In this document: positions 9,125 to 20,094 of the stretch, one piece after another
Layout of the letters: every line of letters begins with the position of its first letter
Position numbering within the stretch: position 1 is the first letter of the stretch
Assembly (NCBI GenBank): GCA_030323885.1
Contig: CM059190.1
Span: 86,366,762 to 86,430,761 of the forward strand
Length of the DNA stretch: 64,000 bases
Direction of reading: 5' to 3'
Origin: Branchipolynoe longqiensis
Lineage: Eukaryota > Annelida > Polychaeta > Phyllodocida > Polynoidae
Notes under the pieces: generated by a model
The model's input: the letters and a program-made list of their open reading frames with translations, nothing else
Told to the model about the DNA's origin: nothing
The model's database searches: none
Program-made: the position numbers and the translations under genes

Positions 9125-9178
9125 CTGGAAGACCAGTGCCACGGCGCTGACAAAAGACTTTATTCAATGAATAAACTT
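9125..9178 (+). mobile_element. LINE-type 3' end (GAAGACCAGTGCC family)
   Basis: GAAGACCAGTGCCACGGCGC is followed by TTATTCAATGAATAAAC. The same end recurs at 11030-11085, 17850-17925 (reverse), 27945-28015 and 31022-31110, always with a different 5' flank. That is the pattern of 5'-truncated non-LTR retrotransposons. Confidence 0.6.
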
Positions 9179-9179
9179 C

Positions 9180-9774
9180 ATTTACAACAACAACAAAATG
9201 CACAGATATGGGAAAAATGTGTCAGTGGACATTCACACACAATGTATTTAGGGGTTGGATCTCCCTTTAGTAACAAGGCAAGAGCCAATATGGCAGTGGG
9301 TGAATCGATTATAAGCGAACAAACTAAACCACCTATTAATTTGTTATTTCGCGCAATAGATTGTATGCTCGTAAATTGTAAACGGTAATACAAATATGTA
9401 ATTGTATTCACATGGTTTTTTTTAATGGTATACGGGACATATCTATATGAATTATTATGTGATACAGATGACACAGGATTTTAGGTGAAAAAATACAGAT
9501 TTCTATCAAAATAATGTGGCAGGTCTGCTATATACAGATGGATGTTTAGACATATCACAGTCTTGTCTGTTACTCGACTCTATGTCCATGGAAAGTAAAC
9601 AATCTGATAAACACTGTTTGATTAATAACTCCCATAGCACTGTCTCTGTGACAGCTGCTAGACAACCCATTAGACAAAGTGTCAGAAGGCTGGCTTATGG
9701 AAATAGCCACGTGAATTTGCAATCTATTATGCTAAATATATGGTTCAAATACTTATCTATTGTAGCCCACAACT
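9180..9774. other. No gene seen
   Basis: Short open frames only, without recognisable domains. Confidence 0.4.
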
Positions 9775-10207
9775 TTTGAAGTGAATAATTGATTAAATCA
9801 TGTAGATTAATACGCTTTAAAAGTTTAATCAAGAGATTTCTGTGGCTGCCATTTTTGGGTTATTTTTGCATTCTCTTCCAATTTCCCAACTCTATGCCGA
9901 TATAGCTAGTGTAATATTAGTAGTCTGCACTGACCTCTCAAGCATAGTCACATAGACAGGTGGGGGTGGATAGGGTGGTGACATCAGGGAGCCTGGGTGG
10001 TGTAATGGTTAGCACACTTACCCGGAATGCAAAATAAATGGGCTCGATTCCTGGTCTAGGCGCAGTATTTCCTATTTTCATCACCCTCCACGACACTAGC
10101 ATTGCGTGCTAGAAACAGCGACTCCACAACTTGATTCATACCAAGACAGCTTTTGCTCAGATTTAGACTCTGGGTAGCGGTTAATCTTTTATCCATGATA
10201 GATAGCG
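9775..10207 (-). mobile_element. MITE-D relative with an inserted tRNA-derived head
   Basis: GTGGCTGCCATTTTTG and the TTTTGCATTCTCTTCC block match the bodies of MITE-D at 50120-50170 and 51380-51415. The end GCGGTTAATCTTTTATC matches its TIR. The sequence at 9775-9850 also matches, reversed, the sequence at 50772-50856 in MITE-E. The tRNA-like piece at 9988-10085 interrupts it. Confidence 0.5.
9988..10085 (+). mobile_element. tRNA-derived SINE head, type 2 (Gln/Glu-like)
   Basis: GGGAGCCTGGGTGGTGTAAT starts a tRNA-like A-box arm with GGTTAGCACACTTACCCGG. A B-box-like GGGCTCGATTCCTGG follows. The same head, fused to the SINE-A body, occurs at 63694-63998. No anticodon stem of a working tRNA can be drawn. 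Confidence 0.65.
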
Positions 10208-10564
10208 TCACTCGCTGGCTGTAGACTGTCTCACAATCATAATGTATTTATGTAGCACATCACCCGTCCTGACAGGTTCATATAGCCTACTACGTATGAC
10301 TAGCCTATAGTGGCATACGGATAAACTACTTACCTTTACCGATAATATCTTCTCGAACCATGCAATTCCATATAATGCATATTCACTGAATGCATGATAC
10401 TTTTATCGAACTGGAATTGTATGCAGTTACTACTACAGCTGATATTTTATTTATAATATGTCATTATGTGTAATACTTTTTATTTTTGAACAGGATTTGC
10501 ATGCAGTTACTATTACAACTGATAGTTTCATTTTTATGTATCAAGGAATTGTACTGTACGTGCG
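10208..10564. other. No gene seen
   Basis: AT-rich. An 18-base phrase (TTGCATGCAGTTACTA-like) occurs twice, near 10418 and 10496. Confidence 0.4.
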
Positions 10565-11035
10565 GCCGGTGTGGCGTACTCAGACGTGTCCCATGCTCAG
10601 CCGTGTCCATTGCTTCTGCGCATGCGTCAGAATCTAATAAGCATGGCCGTAATCGATTAACACTACCCGGGCGACTCGGGTCATCCGAGTCGTCAGAATT
10701 TCAAATAGAACACAGCGAGTGGAGTCGACAAATACACGTGCCGTGTGCAAAAAAAGAATAACTTAGATTAATGAAATGGAACTATAGCTAAACTAGGCCA
10801 TCATAAAATACTTTAAATCCTATTTTGCTGTAGTTTTAGCGGTTATTTAAAAAAAAAAAAAAAAATTGTCCACCCGAGCACGGAGAAGCGTATTCGATTA
10901 TTCGACCCGAGTTTGTAGGATGTGCGCATGCGCCAATAAGTGGCTCGGGTGACCCGAGTTGATACAAAATCCGCGCATGCGCAGAAGCAACTGGACACAG
11001 CTGAGCACGGGACATGGCTGAAACCACCACACCGG
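10565..11035. mobile_element. MITE-J, long TIRs (about 62 bases)
   Basis: The left arm 10565-10626 starts CCGGTGTGGCGTACTCAG. The right arm, reversed from 11035, starts CCGGTGTGGTGGTTTCAG. Both run into TGCTTCTGCGCATGCG. The interior carries extra GACTCGGG / CCGAGTC inverted pieces. The arms are related to those of the element at 43572-43958. Confidence 0.8.
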
Positions 11036-11085
11036 GAAACCAGTGCTCTGGTGCTGACGAGATATTATTCAATTAATAAAAATAC
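11036..11085 (+). mobile_element. LINE-type 3' end fragment
   Basis: AAACCAGTGCTCTGGTGCTG is followed by TTATTCAATTAATAAA, matching the family described at 9125. Confidence 0.5.
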
Positions 11086-11166
11086 ATTTAGTATTAAAAA
11101 AATACACCCACTATTTTACTTCCGGTATCAAAGAAGAGTCTATGATGGGCTCTTAAGACTATCACC

Positions 11167-11412
11167 AGGCAGGATGGCCGAATGAGTTGAACGTGCGTCT
11201 CCCGTTTTGGTAGATCGTGGGATTCAAACCCTGGTCGAGTCAAACCAATGACTTAAAAGTTTACACTTGTCACTTCCTACCCAGGTGCTCAGCATTATTA
11301 GGATATGGCAATGACTGGTTGGCTAAGTGTCAGGAAAATGTGACTGAGTGGGATATCAGGTCATGGTGTTGGCAGCCTGATCTCCCAATGAGGCAGCACT
11401 ATAAAGGTGCTA
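11167..11412 (+). mobile_element. SINE-A
   Basis: Head AGGATGGCCGAATGAGTTGA, B box GGGATTCAAACCCTGG, and the body to GCAGCACTATAAAG. The 3' tail is missing. Confidence 0.8.
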
Positions 11413-11429
11413 TTTTAAAATACTATCTA

Positions 11430-11808
11430 TCTAGGACAATTGCATTTATAATTATATATAATTCCCAGTTCTCTCCTTTTTGATGCCGCTGCCTTAGTAT
11501 AAATACCTTATAAATACAAGTAGCATATGTTAGTTCAGTTAAAAACCACCGTGCCTGTTCCAACTTACTGCAAGCCGAGGAGAATGCAGAATATCCTCAA
11601 AGCCATGTTGTGAGCTGCTTGTTCTATCCGGGAATTGGTGCGGTGCCTGCTGAAGCCAATACAGCATACTAATGAGGTGTCGTGGAGTCTCGCGAGATCT
11701 CTGTGTCGACGTATTTCGAGTTCAAAGACTGATTCTGTACTGTGATAAGAATGAACAGATAACGGCCATTTCCGACGTTTGGGCATATACCGTAAACACT
11801 CATATAAT
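11430..11808. other. Unassigned, locally higher GC
   Basis: Contains short open frames on both strands without a recognisable domain. No splice pattern convinced me. Confidence 0.35.
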
Positions 11809-12092
11809 GATTGTTGGTTGGTTGTCGGAGTTTTATGTCCTGGCAACATCTACGGTCATATCAGGATGGAGACTGACTTGTTACAGTGCACACTCAGGGC
11901 GACTTTATAGTGATGTTCCATTGGGAGACCATGCCACCAGAAACATGACCTCATATCCCACTCAGTCACATTATCCTGACACTGGGCTAACCAGTGATCC
12001 TTGGCATATCCTAATAATGCCGAGCCGAGCGCCTGCCTAGGAAGCAACACATATACATTTTTTAAGTAACTGGTTTGAACCCATAGGTTCGA
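11809..12092 (-). mobile_element. SINE-A, 3' part, split by DIRS-alpha copy 2
   Basis: Runs from the tail (TTTTATGTCCTGGCAACATC) through the body to the B box (GGTTTGAACCCATAGGTTCG) and stops where DIRS-alpha begins. The missing head piece resumes at 17088. Confidence 0.8.
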
Positions 12093-12223
12093 TCGGCTCA
12101 TAATTCCGAATTGTGGTTGATCCGGCGGGAAGCCCGAGACGCCCCCTACCAGGCCCTCTCCGAACCTCCCCTCACTCCTACCCTTTCCCATGACCTGCAT
12201 TCGGGCCTGAGATCCTCACGCCA

Positions 12224-13735
12224 ATGGATTTTAACTCTACAGCTCCGTCTCCACCCACGTCACCAAGCGGCAACGCTATCAAAAGGCCACCCACGTCAAA
12301 AAGCAACATGCAGCGAACCCGCTGAGCTGCAGCCCCGAGGGGCCGCCCCACCAAGCGAGCCGCAAAAAGGACCCCCGCGGCCACAGACGACCTGAGCGTC
12401 TCATCCGACTTGCAAGATGGCGGCGCTTCCCCGAGACAGGCCGTCCCGCAGGCTCGGCCCCCATCCCCGACTCGCCACTCAAAGCGGGTGCGGTAGCCCA
12501 CTATGAAGGCGAAGCAGGCCGACGGTCTGGCTAGGATGCAACTCACCATTAACGCCATGGAGAAGCGCTGGACCGCCATGGAGAGGGAGGCCACGGAGCA
12601 CAGGAAGGAAGCGGCCGAGCAGCGAGCCCAGCTCGCGGCCCAATCCAAGGTGCTCGCGGAAGCCACCGCCGCGCTGACCGCCGCCAGGACGCTGAAGCCA
12701 CCGCCGCTGATGCGGCGGCCCCCGCGACGGCACGCCGCCGGGCCCTCTCGGCTTCCCCCGCCACGCCACGCAACCCGCCGACAAGACCCCACCCGGTGGC
12801 GACTGAGAGGTTCCGGGCCAGCCGGGCGTGATCACTCTCCCCGGTATCGCCCTCGGCTGCCTGTGGCTCCTACCCAGCCATTGGCCCCGACCAGAGCCCG
12901 CTCAGCCCCTGGTCCTCGCCGTCACCCACGCCGCCCTCGGCACCGAGACGCCCTCCGCGTGGCCAGGCGCCACGCCAACCGCCGCCGACAACACGACGGG
13001 GATGACTACGGTCGCGGGGCCCGCTCAACGGCAGAGGAGGCGGTGTGCCTCATCGTAGCGGTGGCTGACGGCAAGGCGCACACGAGGAAGAAAGGTATTC
13101 CTACAAAATACTTATTTCCATATGACCTAGTAAAACGGGGGGACGAGGGGAAAGCAATTAAGAAAGGGGAGGCAACCCGCGAGGAGTATACGCTAGGCTT
13201 GAATCGCCTCGAGTGCCAGCGACGCTTCCCGGAGCACGGTCTGGAGGCCCTATCCGCTCACCAGGAGATGGTCGCCCAAGACAATTGTGCACTGGCATGG
13301 CCAGTGGTAAGGCGCTACTCTGAGGAGATTTTCACGCGCATAGCGGACGGGAGACTGCCGTGCGGCTGGAGGGATGCGACCGCAATAAACGTGGTCAGGA
13401 TAGAGGTTATAGCGATGGCGGGCCACGCCGCGCCCATTCCCGCCTCGGCGCCCGACACTCACCAGGCCGGGAAGCCGCACAAGTCCAGCGCCGACAACCG
13501 CGAACACTACGACAAGGCGGCGATGGGCGCGCCCTGCCAGGCTTGGAACAAAGACCCAGCATCATGCACCAAGGCCGCAAAGGGAGCCTCACACGGAAGA
13601 GGCCCCCAGAAAGTCGCGCACGTGTGCGGATACTGCGCGAACGTGCGCCGCATCGTAACAGGCCATGCAGAAGCCAGCTGCTACTCCAAGAAGGCCAGAG
13701 AGAGCCCCGGAAAAACATCACACCGGGATTTTTAG
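12224..13735 (+). pseudogene. Gag-like ORF of DIRS-alpha copy 2
   Basis: The frame starts at Met 12224 (MDFNSTAPSPPTSPSG) and is interrupted by TGA at 12323 and TAG at 12494. It is then open for 410 codons from Met 12503. An Ala/Gln/Glu-rich helical segment, likely coiled coil, spans residues 1-60 after 12503. The conserved core KGIPTKYLFPYDLVKRG lies about two thirds along. A zinc-knuckle-like HVCGYCANVRRIVTGHAEASC (C-x2-C-x10-H-x4-C) sits near the C-terminus. The core and knuckle are shared with copy 1 (1830-2650) and, weakly, copy 3 (25168-25737). A capsid / RNA-binding role is inferred. The two stops may mark decay. Confidence 0.7.
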
Positions 13736-14322
13736 GAGGCAGGCGGGAGGACACAGAGCCGCCCCCACGAACAGCTCGACGCCGACCCCGATTCCGCCCC
13801 CGGACTGCCCGTGTAGCGGCACGCCGCCCACGTCACGCGCCCACCATAAACAATAACATTGGCTTCACTCCAGCCGTTCCTCGCCCCGGTGGTGATTCCC
13901 ACAGTGACCCCACGGCGACCGCTGCCCGCCTGCCCGGCCCACCCCGCACCGCTCCCGCCGCGAGGCCAGGACAAGCGCAAGGGGCTTCCCCCTCTGACGT
14001 CACGCCGAAGGCGCAACACTGACGGCACCTGGAGGATTCCCCCGCCACTACCAACAGCCCTGAGGGCACGCCCCAGCCGCGGGGGATTCCCCACCCTGAT
14101 GACGTCACGCCCGCCCGGTGGCGACACCTGGAGGGAATTCCGCATACTAACAACATAAACACAGACCCGGGCACACGGGGCCACGCCACCCCGACCCACA
14201 CTCGCCCCGCCGCTCTCGGGGGCCCCCGCCACGCCGCACACATACCTTCATACGACAGCTTCGCGGAGATCCTCCCCGACAGATGCTCCACACCGTCGGC
14301 TCCGGACCCCGTAGCCTCCTGT

Positions 14323-16063
14323 GTGCTGTGCGACGTCACCCACGGTGCCCCCGGCTTGGGAACCAACGAGACAGTCGAGGAGGTGCTTGACCCCGTCATC
14401 CAGCACTCCCTCCCGGCAGCCCCTGCCTGCGGCCCCACCCCCGTCGAGTACAAGGCCACCCTCGACACCTTCTGGCCGGTGCTCTCGGGTGAGGGGTGGG
14501 CCGCCTACCCCACCTACGCTGCGGCCTACGCCGCCGCCCGCGCCTCGGGACTCCCGAACTATTTGGCCACGCGAGTCCCGGTCCCCTCGGTCTTGAACAT
14601 TCCCGCATGGCGTCGCCTGCTTCGCGACCATGACGACGACCTTCTCCTCGACCACCTGGAGTTCGGGTTCCCGCCCAACTACACCGCGGCCGGGCCCCGG
14701 TCCCCCACCTACACGAACCACCGCGAAGACCCCAGCTTCGCCCACCACATCACTGACTACGCGGCGGAGGAGCTCCGCCGAGGCGCCCTGTTGGGCCCCT
14801 TCCTGGTTCCGCCCTTCACCCCCTGAGCGCAGTGCAGCCTGATTATGACGCGGCCCAAGTCCACCCCGGGGAAGCGGCGAGTCATCGTCGACTTGTCCTT
14901 TCCCCCGGGCCGCAGCGTGAATGCCGGCATCCCGAGGCGGGAATACCTCGGGCGCCCGCACGCCTACAGGCTCCCCTCCGCGGCCGACCTTGGCCGTCGC
15001 ATCGTGGTCGAGGCTCGTGGCGCCTTCTGCTGGTCGGCTGACGTATCCCGTGCTTACGACAGCTCCGGGCCGACCCCCTATCCACCCCCCTGTTCGGAAT
15101 CACGGTCGACAGCCACGCCTACCTCGACATAGCCCTACCCTTCGGCTGCAGGACCTCGGTCGCGGCCTGCGTTAGGGTCACCACCGCGGTGGCCTGGGCC
15201 ATGGGCCGCCGCGGCTTCTACACAACTGTCTTCGTCGATGACTTCGTCGGGTCCGAGGCCTCCTTCCTCGATGCGATGCAGGCGTTCGACACTCTCTGTG
15301 AGGTGTGCGCCTCCCTCGGCCTCAAACTCGCTGCCCCCCAACCTTCCCCCCAACAAGTGCTGCCCCCCAACCGTCCGCCTCACATGGCTGGGCATTGAAT
15401 TCGACACGGAGGCCATGGTCCTCCGCATACCCGACGCCAAGATGGACGACGTCGTGGGGGAGTGCGAGCGCTGGCTCATCCGCCCCACTCTCACCAGGAA
15501 AGCCCTTCAGAGGCTCGTCGGCCGCCTCGCGCACGTGAGCACCTGCGTGGTCGCGGCGCGCAAGTTCATGGGGCGCATCCTCTGGAGCCTCCACGCGGCC
15601 CCCGGCTCGGGCGCGACCGACGTCGACCCGGAACTCAAGAAAGACGTCCACTGGTTTCGTGACTTCGCGGCCGGCGGCAACGGCGTCTGCCTCCTTCCCC
15701 CGGTCGTCCGGCCCGAGTGGGTGGTCGAGTGCGACTCCTGCATGACCGGCGGTGGCGCATTCTCCGCCAACGCCTGCTTCTCCGAGGCCTACGACCAGGA
15801 GATGATGGCAGCTTACCCATCCATACACGAACTGGAGGCCGTGAACCTCGTCCTCGCGGTGCGCGCCCTCGGCCCCGGGAGGTTACCGGGTCGTCGTAAA
15901 CACCGACAATGCCGCCTCCGCCAGTGCCCTCGAGTCTGGCCGCGCCGTCGACCCAACTCTCGGCGCGGTTGCCCTCGACATAGTCCGCGGCGAGTGCCAT
16001 TGTAGGGGGATCCGTAGGTTACGTGTATGGCACTCGCCGGCTATCTTTACCCATGACCTCTAA
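14323..16063 (+). pseudogene. RT and RNase H of DIRS-alpha copy 2, frameshifted
   Basis: The segment before the RT (14323-14823) ends in a TGA at 14824. The RT then begins in the same frame with KRRVIVDLSFPPGRSVN, followed by CWSADVSRAYD (motif A). A frameshift near 15066 leads to LPFGCRTSVAACVRV and the catalytic box TVFVDDFVG (about 15226-15252). Another shift near 15335 leads to LGIEFDTEAM and the thumb-like region. RNase H starts at VVECDSCMTGGGAF (about 15721) and keeps HELEAVNLVLAV. After a third shift near 15880 it keeps VVVNTDNAASASALESG. The last frame ends at TAA 16061-16063 and overlaps the recombinase start. At least three frameshifts and one stop make it a pseudogene, although the catalytic residues are present. 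Confidence 0.8.
15988..16039. repeat. 13-base-pair hairpin at the RNase H / recombinase junction
   Basis: CGGCGAGTGCCAT (15988-16000) is the exact reverse complement of 16027-16039, with a 26-base loop. It lies just ahead of the recombinase start at 16053. Confidence 0.85.
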
Positions 16064-16968
16064 TCTTGCAGATTACGGCGCGCGCGCGCACGAGCACCTG
16101 ATGACGCTCCACTGTGCCGCCCTTGTGTCCGGGACCTGGCGCAACCGCGACCGCCACGCCAGGCGCTACCTGCAGTTCGCCGTCGAGCGGGGAGTCGACC
16201 ACCTGGCCCCCGCCCCCTACGACGTCGGCCAGTACATCGCCCACCTGCACCGCCTGCTGCCTTCCCCTACTTCCGTCGCCAATGCCCTCTCCGACCCCCG
16301 CTCCTGGGTTCGGGAGGCGGGTGGGGACGCTGCGCCCTTCGACGCCCCATTCGCTGCTCGGGTGAGGCGCGGTGGCGAACGCCTCTTCGCGGCCCCCACC
16401 CGCCATGCGCCGCCCATCACTCCCGAGATGCTTCCCCTCATCTACAGGCACATGCGCGCCCAGGGCACCTCGGGGTTGCTCCTTGGGCCGTAACCATCAT
16501 CGCCTTCTTCAGTTTCCTGAGGCAATCGAACATCCTCTCCCCCACCCACGCTCCGTTGGGGGGGCCTCACACCTTGCGCAGGGATGACGTCCAGCCGGTT
16601 CCCGGGGGCCTGCGCCTCCGGGTCACCTCCTCCAAGACCATCCGACCTGCTGCCTGCCTCAGGCGCCGCCCCGGCCTTCCTCGCCCGCGCCGGCCGCCCT
16701 GGCCGTGGCCGACGTGCCCCGCGCTGCGGAGTTCACCCTGCACGGGCTCCGCCGAGGCGCCGCACAGGCTTGCGCCGCGAGGGGGGTGGACCTCTCCGCC
16801 ATCATGGCCCAGGGGACCTGGGAGTCCGACGCGGTGCACGCCTACGTGCCCCGTCAGGTGACCGCGGACGCCCCGAGAGCCTTGGCCTTGCGCTTTGGGT
16901 CGGCTCCCGGGCCTACCTCCTCCCGTGTCCTCCCGGGCCCCTCTGCGGACGTGGACGAGGTCGACTGA
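16053..16968 (+). pseudogene. Tyrosine recombinase of DIRS-alpha copy 2
   Basis: Starts at Met 16053 (MTSNLADYGARAHEHLMTL), inside the last codons of the RNase H frame. The first 147 codons cover the SAM-like core-binding domain (TWRNRDRHARRYLQF, VGQYIAHLHRLLPSP). A stop at 16491 is bypassed in the next frame, where FFSFLRQSNIL carries the first catalytic Arg. The final frame has TLHGLRRGAAQA (H-x-x-R, about 16741) and GTWESDAVHAYV with the presumed nucleophilic Tyr. All four positions of the R-H-R-Y set are visible, spread over three frames. It would integrate circular cDNA without target duplication. The end is TGA at 16966. Confidence 0.8.
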
Positions 16969-17087
16969 CCTGCTCAAGAACATTTGATTAAACCTGTTAC
17001 CCCGTTGCTTGATACTCATATTGTACCTGTTTCCCGCAATAAACCCTCCTTTCTCACTCCCACTTCCGCCTCGGGCTTCCTCTGTCC

Positions 17088-17150
17088 GGATCTACCAAAA
17101 CGGGAGACGGATGCTCAAATCATTTGGCTATCCCATCTGGTCCCTCATAT
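17088..17150 (-). mobile_element. SINE-A head, second half of the split copy
   Basis: GATCTACCAAAACGGGAGAC through CTATCCCATCTGG continues the tRNA head lost at 12092. The same phrase is intact and contiguous at 42400-42430. Confidence 0.8.
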
Positions 17151-17186
17151 AATGAGACTTATAGGCACTGGTGTAGTGCTTAAAGC

Positions 17187-17725
17187 TGCATAGTCCGATG
17201 AAAGCATCAAATTTTCAAAACCAAAACACTTATCTAGATTTGATTCTATATATATTCAACGTAAATACTGGAGCACTTATTAAGTATTTATTGCTGCTTA
17301 GAATGGCTTAATAAGTCAATTTAATAGAAAATGTTACACCAAATGTTAAACGGCGGCCATTTGCAATGGAAAAGCTGCGCTGTGATTGGCTGAAACCACT
17401 GGACACGGCGGCCATTTTCGAGGCGCTTTTTGTCTCCTGATTGAAAAGGGAGGCATTGCCGAGACGTACCCTGAACAGATTTAAGCCAAAAAGCGTCGCC
17501 GAGGCGCCTCCGAGACGGACCCTGAACGCGGCCCTGAAGTCTATGGTGTCAGAGTTTTGGCGTGCTTTCCTAAATTAGTTTGGCATGTTTTGATGTCAAA
17601 AATCTCAAAAGTTAACCACTTAAAATAAATTTACTTCAAAATAGAGTAAAGTAGATTATAATGATTAATAAAATGTAGTTTTCTCAGAAAATGGCAGAAA
17701 CTCGGCCTATGTAACTTTTAAAAAA
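17187..17725. mobile_element. TTAA-MITE copy with an inner insertion
   Basis: The left end AGCTGCATAGTCCGATGAAA follows TTAA. The right end CTATGTAACTTTTAAA is diverged. About 190 foreign bases at roughly 17338-17530, with two GCGGCCATTT and two ACCCTGAAC phrases, interrupt the family consensus. Confidence 0.65.
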
Positions 17726-17849
17726 ATCGAATAAAAGAAAAGTGGGGAATGCCAGTTTGGATTGATTTGAAATAGTGAGGGAATGCCATTTCATTTACCA
17801 AACAAAGTAAGGGAACGCCGTTCACACACATTCCCACAGCACTTTTTGT

Positions 17850-17925
17850 GTGTGTAAATGAATTTTATTCATATATCTTTTGTCAGTGCCCTAGCACTGG
17901 TCTTCTGACCGTAAGTGTTACAGGT
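17850..17925 (-). mobile_element. LINE-type 3' end fragment
   Basis: Reverse complement of the GAAGACCAGTGC...TTATTCA end described at 9125. A TTTTATTCATATATC stretch precedes it. Confidence 0.5.
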
Positions 17926-18323
17926 ATATATGTATTTATACAATTACAAACAAAAATGTTTGTTACATGGTTTATATAGTAGTGTGAAGTAGATTCTGAA
18001 ATTAAAGTGTACACAATGCAATAAGTAATGGGTATGAGGTACATTAAATCATTTTACATTTACATAAAAGGTTTTGGTTGTTGGTTTAGGATTTCCAATT
18101 CAGTAGGTACTAATAATACCTTTACTAGTTCAGTGTGATCAGATACACTTTTATTCATTGTGTTGTTTTGTATGCAGTAGGATTTCATTTGCAATATCTG
18201 ATGATCTTTCTAGTTGAAAACTAACTCCCCTACCCGTTTCTTTTGTCATTGTGGGATGACGTTGAAAAGTTACGTCACTGTCACGTTGTTCACATTTCGG
18301 AATTGCCTGGTTGGTTAAGTTTT
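17926..18323. other. No gene seen
   Basis: AT-rich spacer. Confidence 0.4.
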
Positions 18324-18890
18324 TAGCTGCGTTTACACGGGCGAGTTAAAACGCCCCAGCTGGAACCAGTTGCCTAGAACGTTTTAAATGTGTCCATGTA
18401 AACGCGCCACTGCGCCGTTTTAGGGCTGAAACGTTTCAGCTGGAATGTTCCGCGAATACCACCTCAGGAGGTGGTCCACAGGAAACGTTTCAGCTGGTTC
18501 CCAGGCGGCGATTGTGTACAATAGCAGTGCTCGCCGGCAACAGCGGGAGCAGTAGCTAATCGCTGGTGCCCGGCAGTGTTAGGGCCCGATTACGCCGAAA
18601 TCTAGTGAATGCGATCATATTTAACAGAATTACAGACTCAAATAATGAAATTTAATTAAATTAACCTTAAATTCCAAGCGATATTAACGTAGCAGCTACA
18701 TCGGCGTCGAATCGCCGAGTGTAAACAAAACAAATAGCAGTGCTCGCCGACAACAGGGGGAAAATCCGCGCATGCGCAGAAGCCACGACACTTCTGAAAA
18801 TACGACACTGTGTAAACGCGCCACGAGAACGCTTCAGGTAGAACGCTTTGTCTTGAATCGTTTTACTTTTGGCCGTGTAAACGCAGCTTA
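18324..18890. mobile_element. Composite MITE (AGCTGCGTTTACAC ends, captured interior)
   Basis: The ends TAGCTGCGTTTACACGGGCG and, reversed, TTAAGCTGCGTTTACACGGC form TIRs. The middle, about 18520-18805, matches the interior and one arm of the element at 43572-43958 (AATAGCAGTGCTCGCC, CCGCGCATGCGCAGAAGCC). A second copy with the same composite structure is at 51515-52075. Confidence 0.75.
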
Positions 18891-19980
18891 AGTCATTGTC
18901 CACGTTGCCGGTAACATGCATAATTCAAAGCCATGACCACGGGCTCCATAGTGATGAACACCGTAGATACCAAATGCAGTATAGCATTCGGTAACCCTGA
19001 CCATAGTTAACTTCCGGGATATTTCATTCCTTGCTGTGATACTGTCCACTACACATCTCCTGATTCTTCCAAATTTCTCATTGAAAAAGCCATCCCACCA
19101 TCCCATCTGAGAGCTAGATGGTCCATGTCCTTTGTATAATTGTGAAAGCATGACAAATTTGAAAGTGGTGCTTGGTGTGTGTCGAGTGTATGACTGTGAT
19201 CTTCCCATAGCTGCTGCTTCGTGTCGTCAATTATCAAGAAAAAATGTTCAACAGAAAAGAAATTTACATACCGAATAATATAGATTAGATATATCATCAA
19301 CCTGCAAATAAATAGTATGGTAGTCAGGCTTAATAGATAACGGTTTGTACTAACCAACTCAGTAGATTAAAGTAGTTCAAGCTAATTAATATCATCTGTA
19401 CTGGTGATAGTCAGCTTAAATATGACTTGTTAGTTATTCATGGCCATATCTGAGGGCAGTGTAAACAATTTTAAGCCTAATTAAAAATGTATTAGCCCAA
19501 AAATGAACTTCTGTGTCTGGTTTTGAATTACATAACGGGAGACAAATATAGCTGAATTGAGTAGTTACTCTGGTTGGCGGTAAAAAACCACCCTTGTTTA
19601 TTAAAAAAAAGAATTAAAGCTAGAGTTCAGGTTCAAATGTGCCTACTGAAGGGAAAACCGTTGGATGCTGGAGAAAGCATGTCAACGCCCTACCTCGGAG
19701 TAGACTCAGCCAGCCCCGCCCCCCCCCCCCCTCGTCTCTGCCATAAATTACCATGCTATGAATAACATGCACAATTCTTTACAGCGAGGACGAGACTTTC
19801 ATACAATGGGTTTATTATTAGTCCATGAGTCGAAAGGGTCAAGTTACAAGTTTGATCAGGTCACATGGGGTCAAATCGGGTCAATCAGGTGTTGTTGCAT
19901 CAAGTCAGGGGCTAAATGTATGAAGGCGGGTTAGCGGTCATAACCCGAGCGTAGTCGGGAATTCTCCGGTTAGAGGCCGA
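18891..19980. other. No assigned gene
   Basis: A 106-codon open frame on the minus strand (18888-19208) includes QMGWWDGFFNEKFGRIRRC but I recognise no domain. It could be a decayed transposase piece or chance. C11 run near 19719. Confidence 0.35.
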
Positions 19981-20094
19981 AACTCACAATGTGTGTGCAC
20001 GGGTTAGGCAAACCCCTCGAGGGTTAACGCGGCCTGCGCTAACCCCAACTTTGAGGTGGTTTATCGTCGGTGTTACGCGTGGACCGAAGATGGA

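Larger units (their letters stand above)
12093..17089 (+). mobile_element. DIRS-alpha copy 2, nearly full length
   Basis: GC-rich 5-kb element. Its ends are short imperfect inverted repeats: GATCCGGCGGGAAGCCCGAG near 12119 versus, read from the other end, GATCCGGACAGAGGAAGCCC near 17089. Order: gag, a proline-rich linker with two repeated GACGTCACG-containing units, RT and RNase H, then tyrosine recombinase. The H-x-x-R and Tyr of the recombinase identify the DIRS order rather than LTR elements, and no LTRs or integrase are present. Coding regions have stops and frameshifts, so it is not autonomous now. Its edges are fixed by the SINE-A it splits. Confidence 0.85.

Noticed and set aside
9988..10085. 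Functional tRNA gene
   Set aside because: A and B boxes are present but the acceptor and anticodon stems do not pair, and copies are dispersed.
12178..17019. Long minus-strand and alternative-frame ORFs in the GC-rich DIRS element
   Set aside because: High GC removes stops in all frames; only the frames described carry conserved domains.
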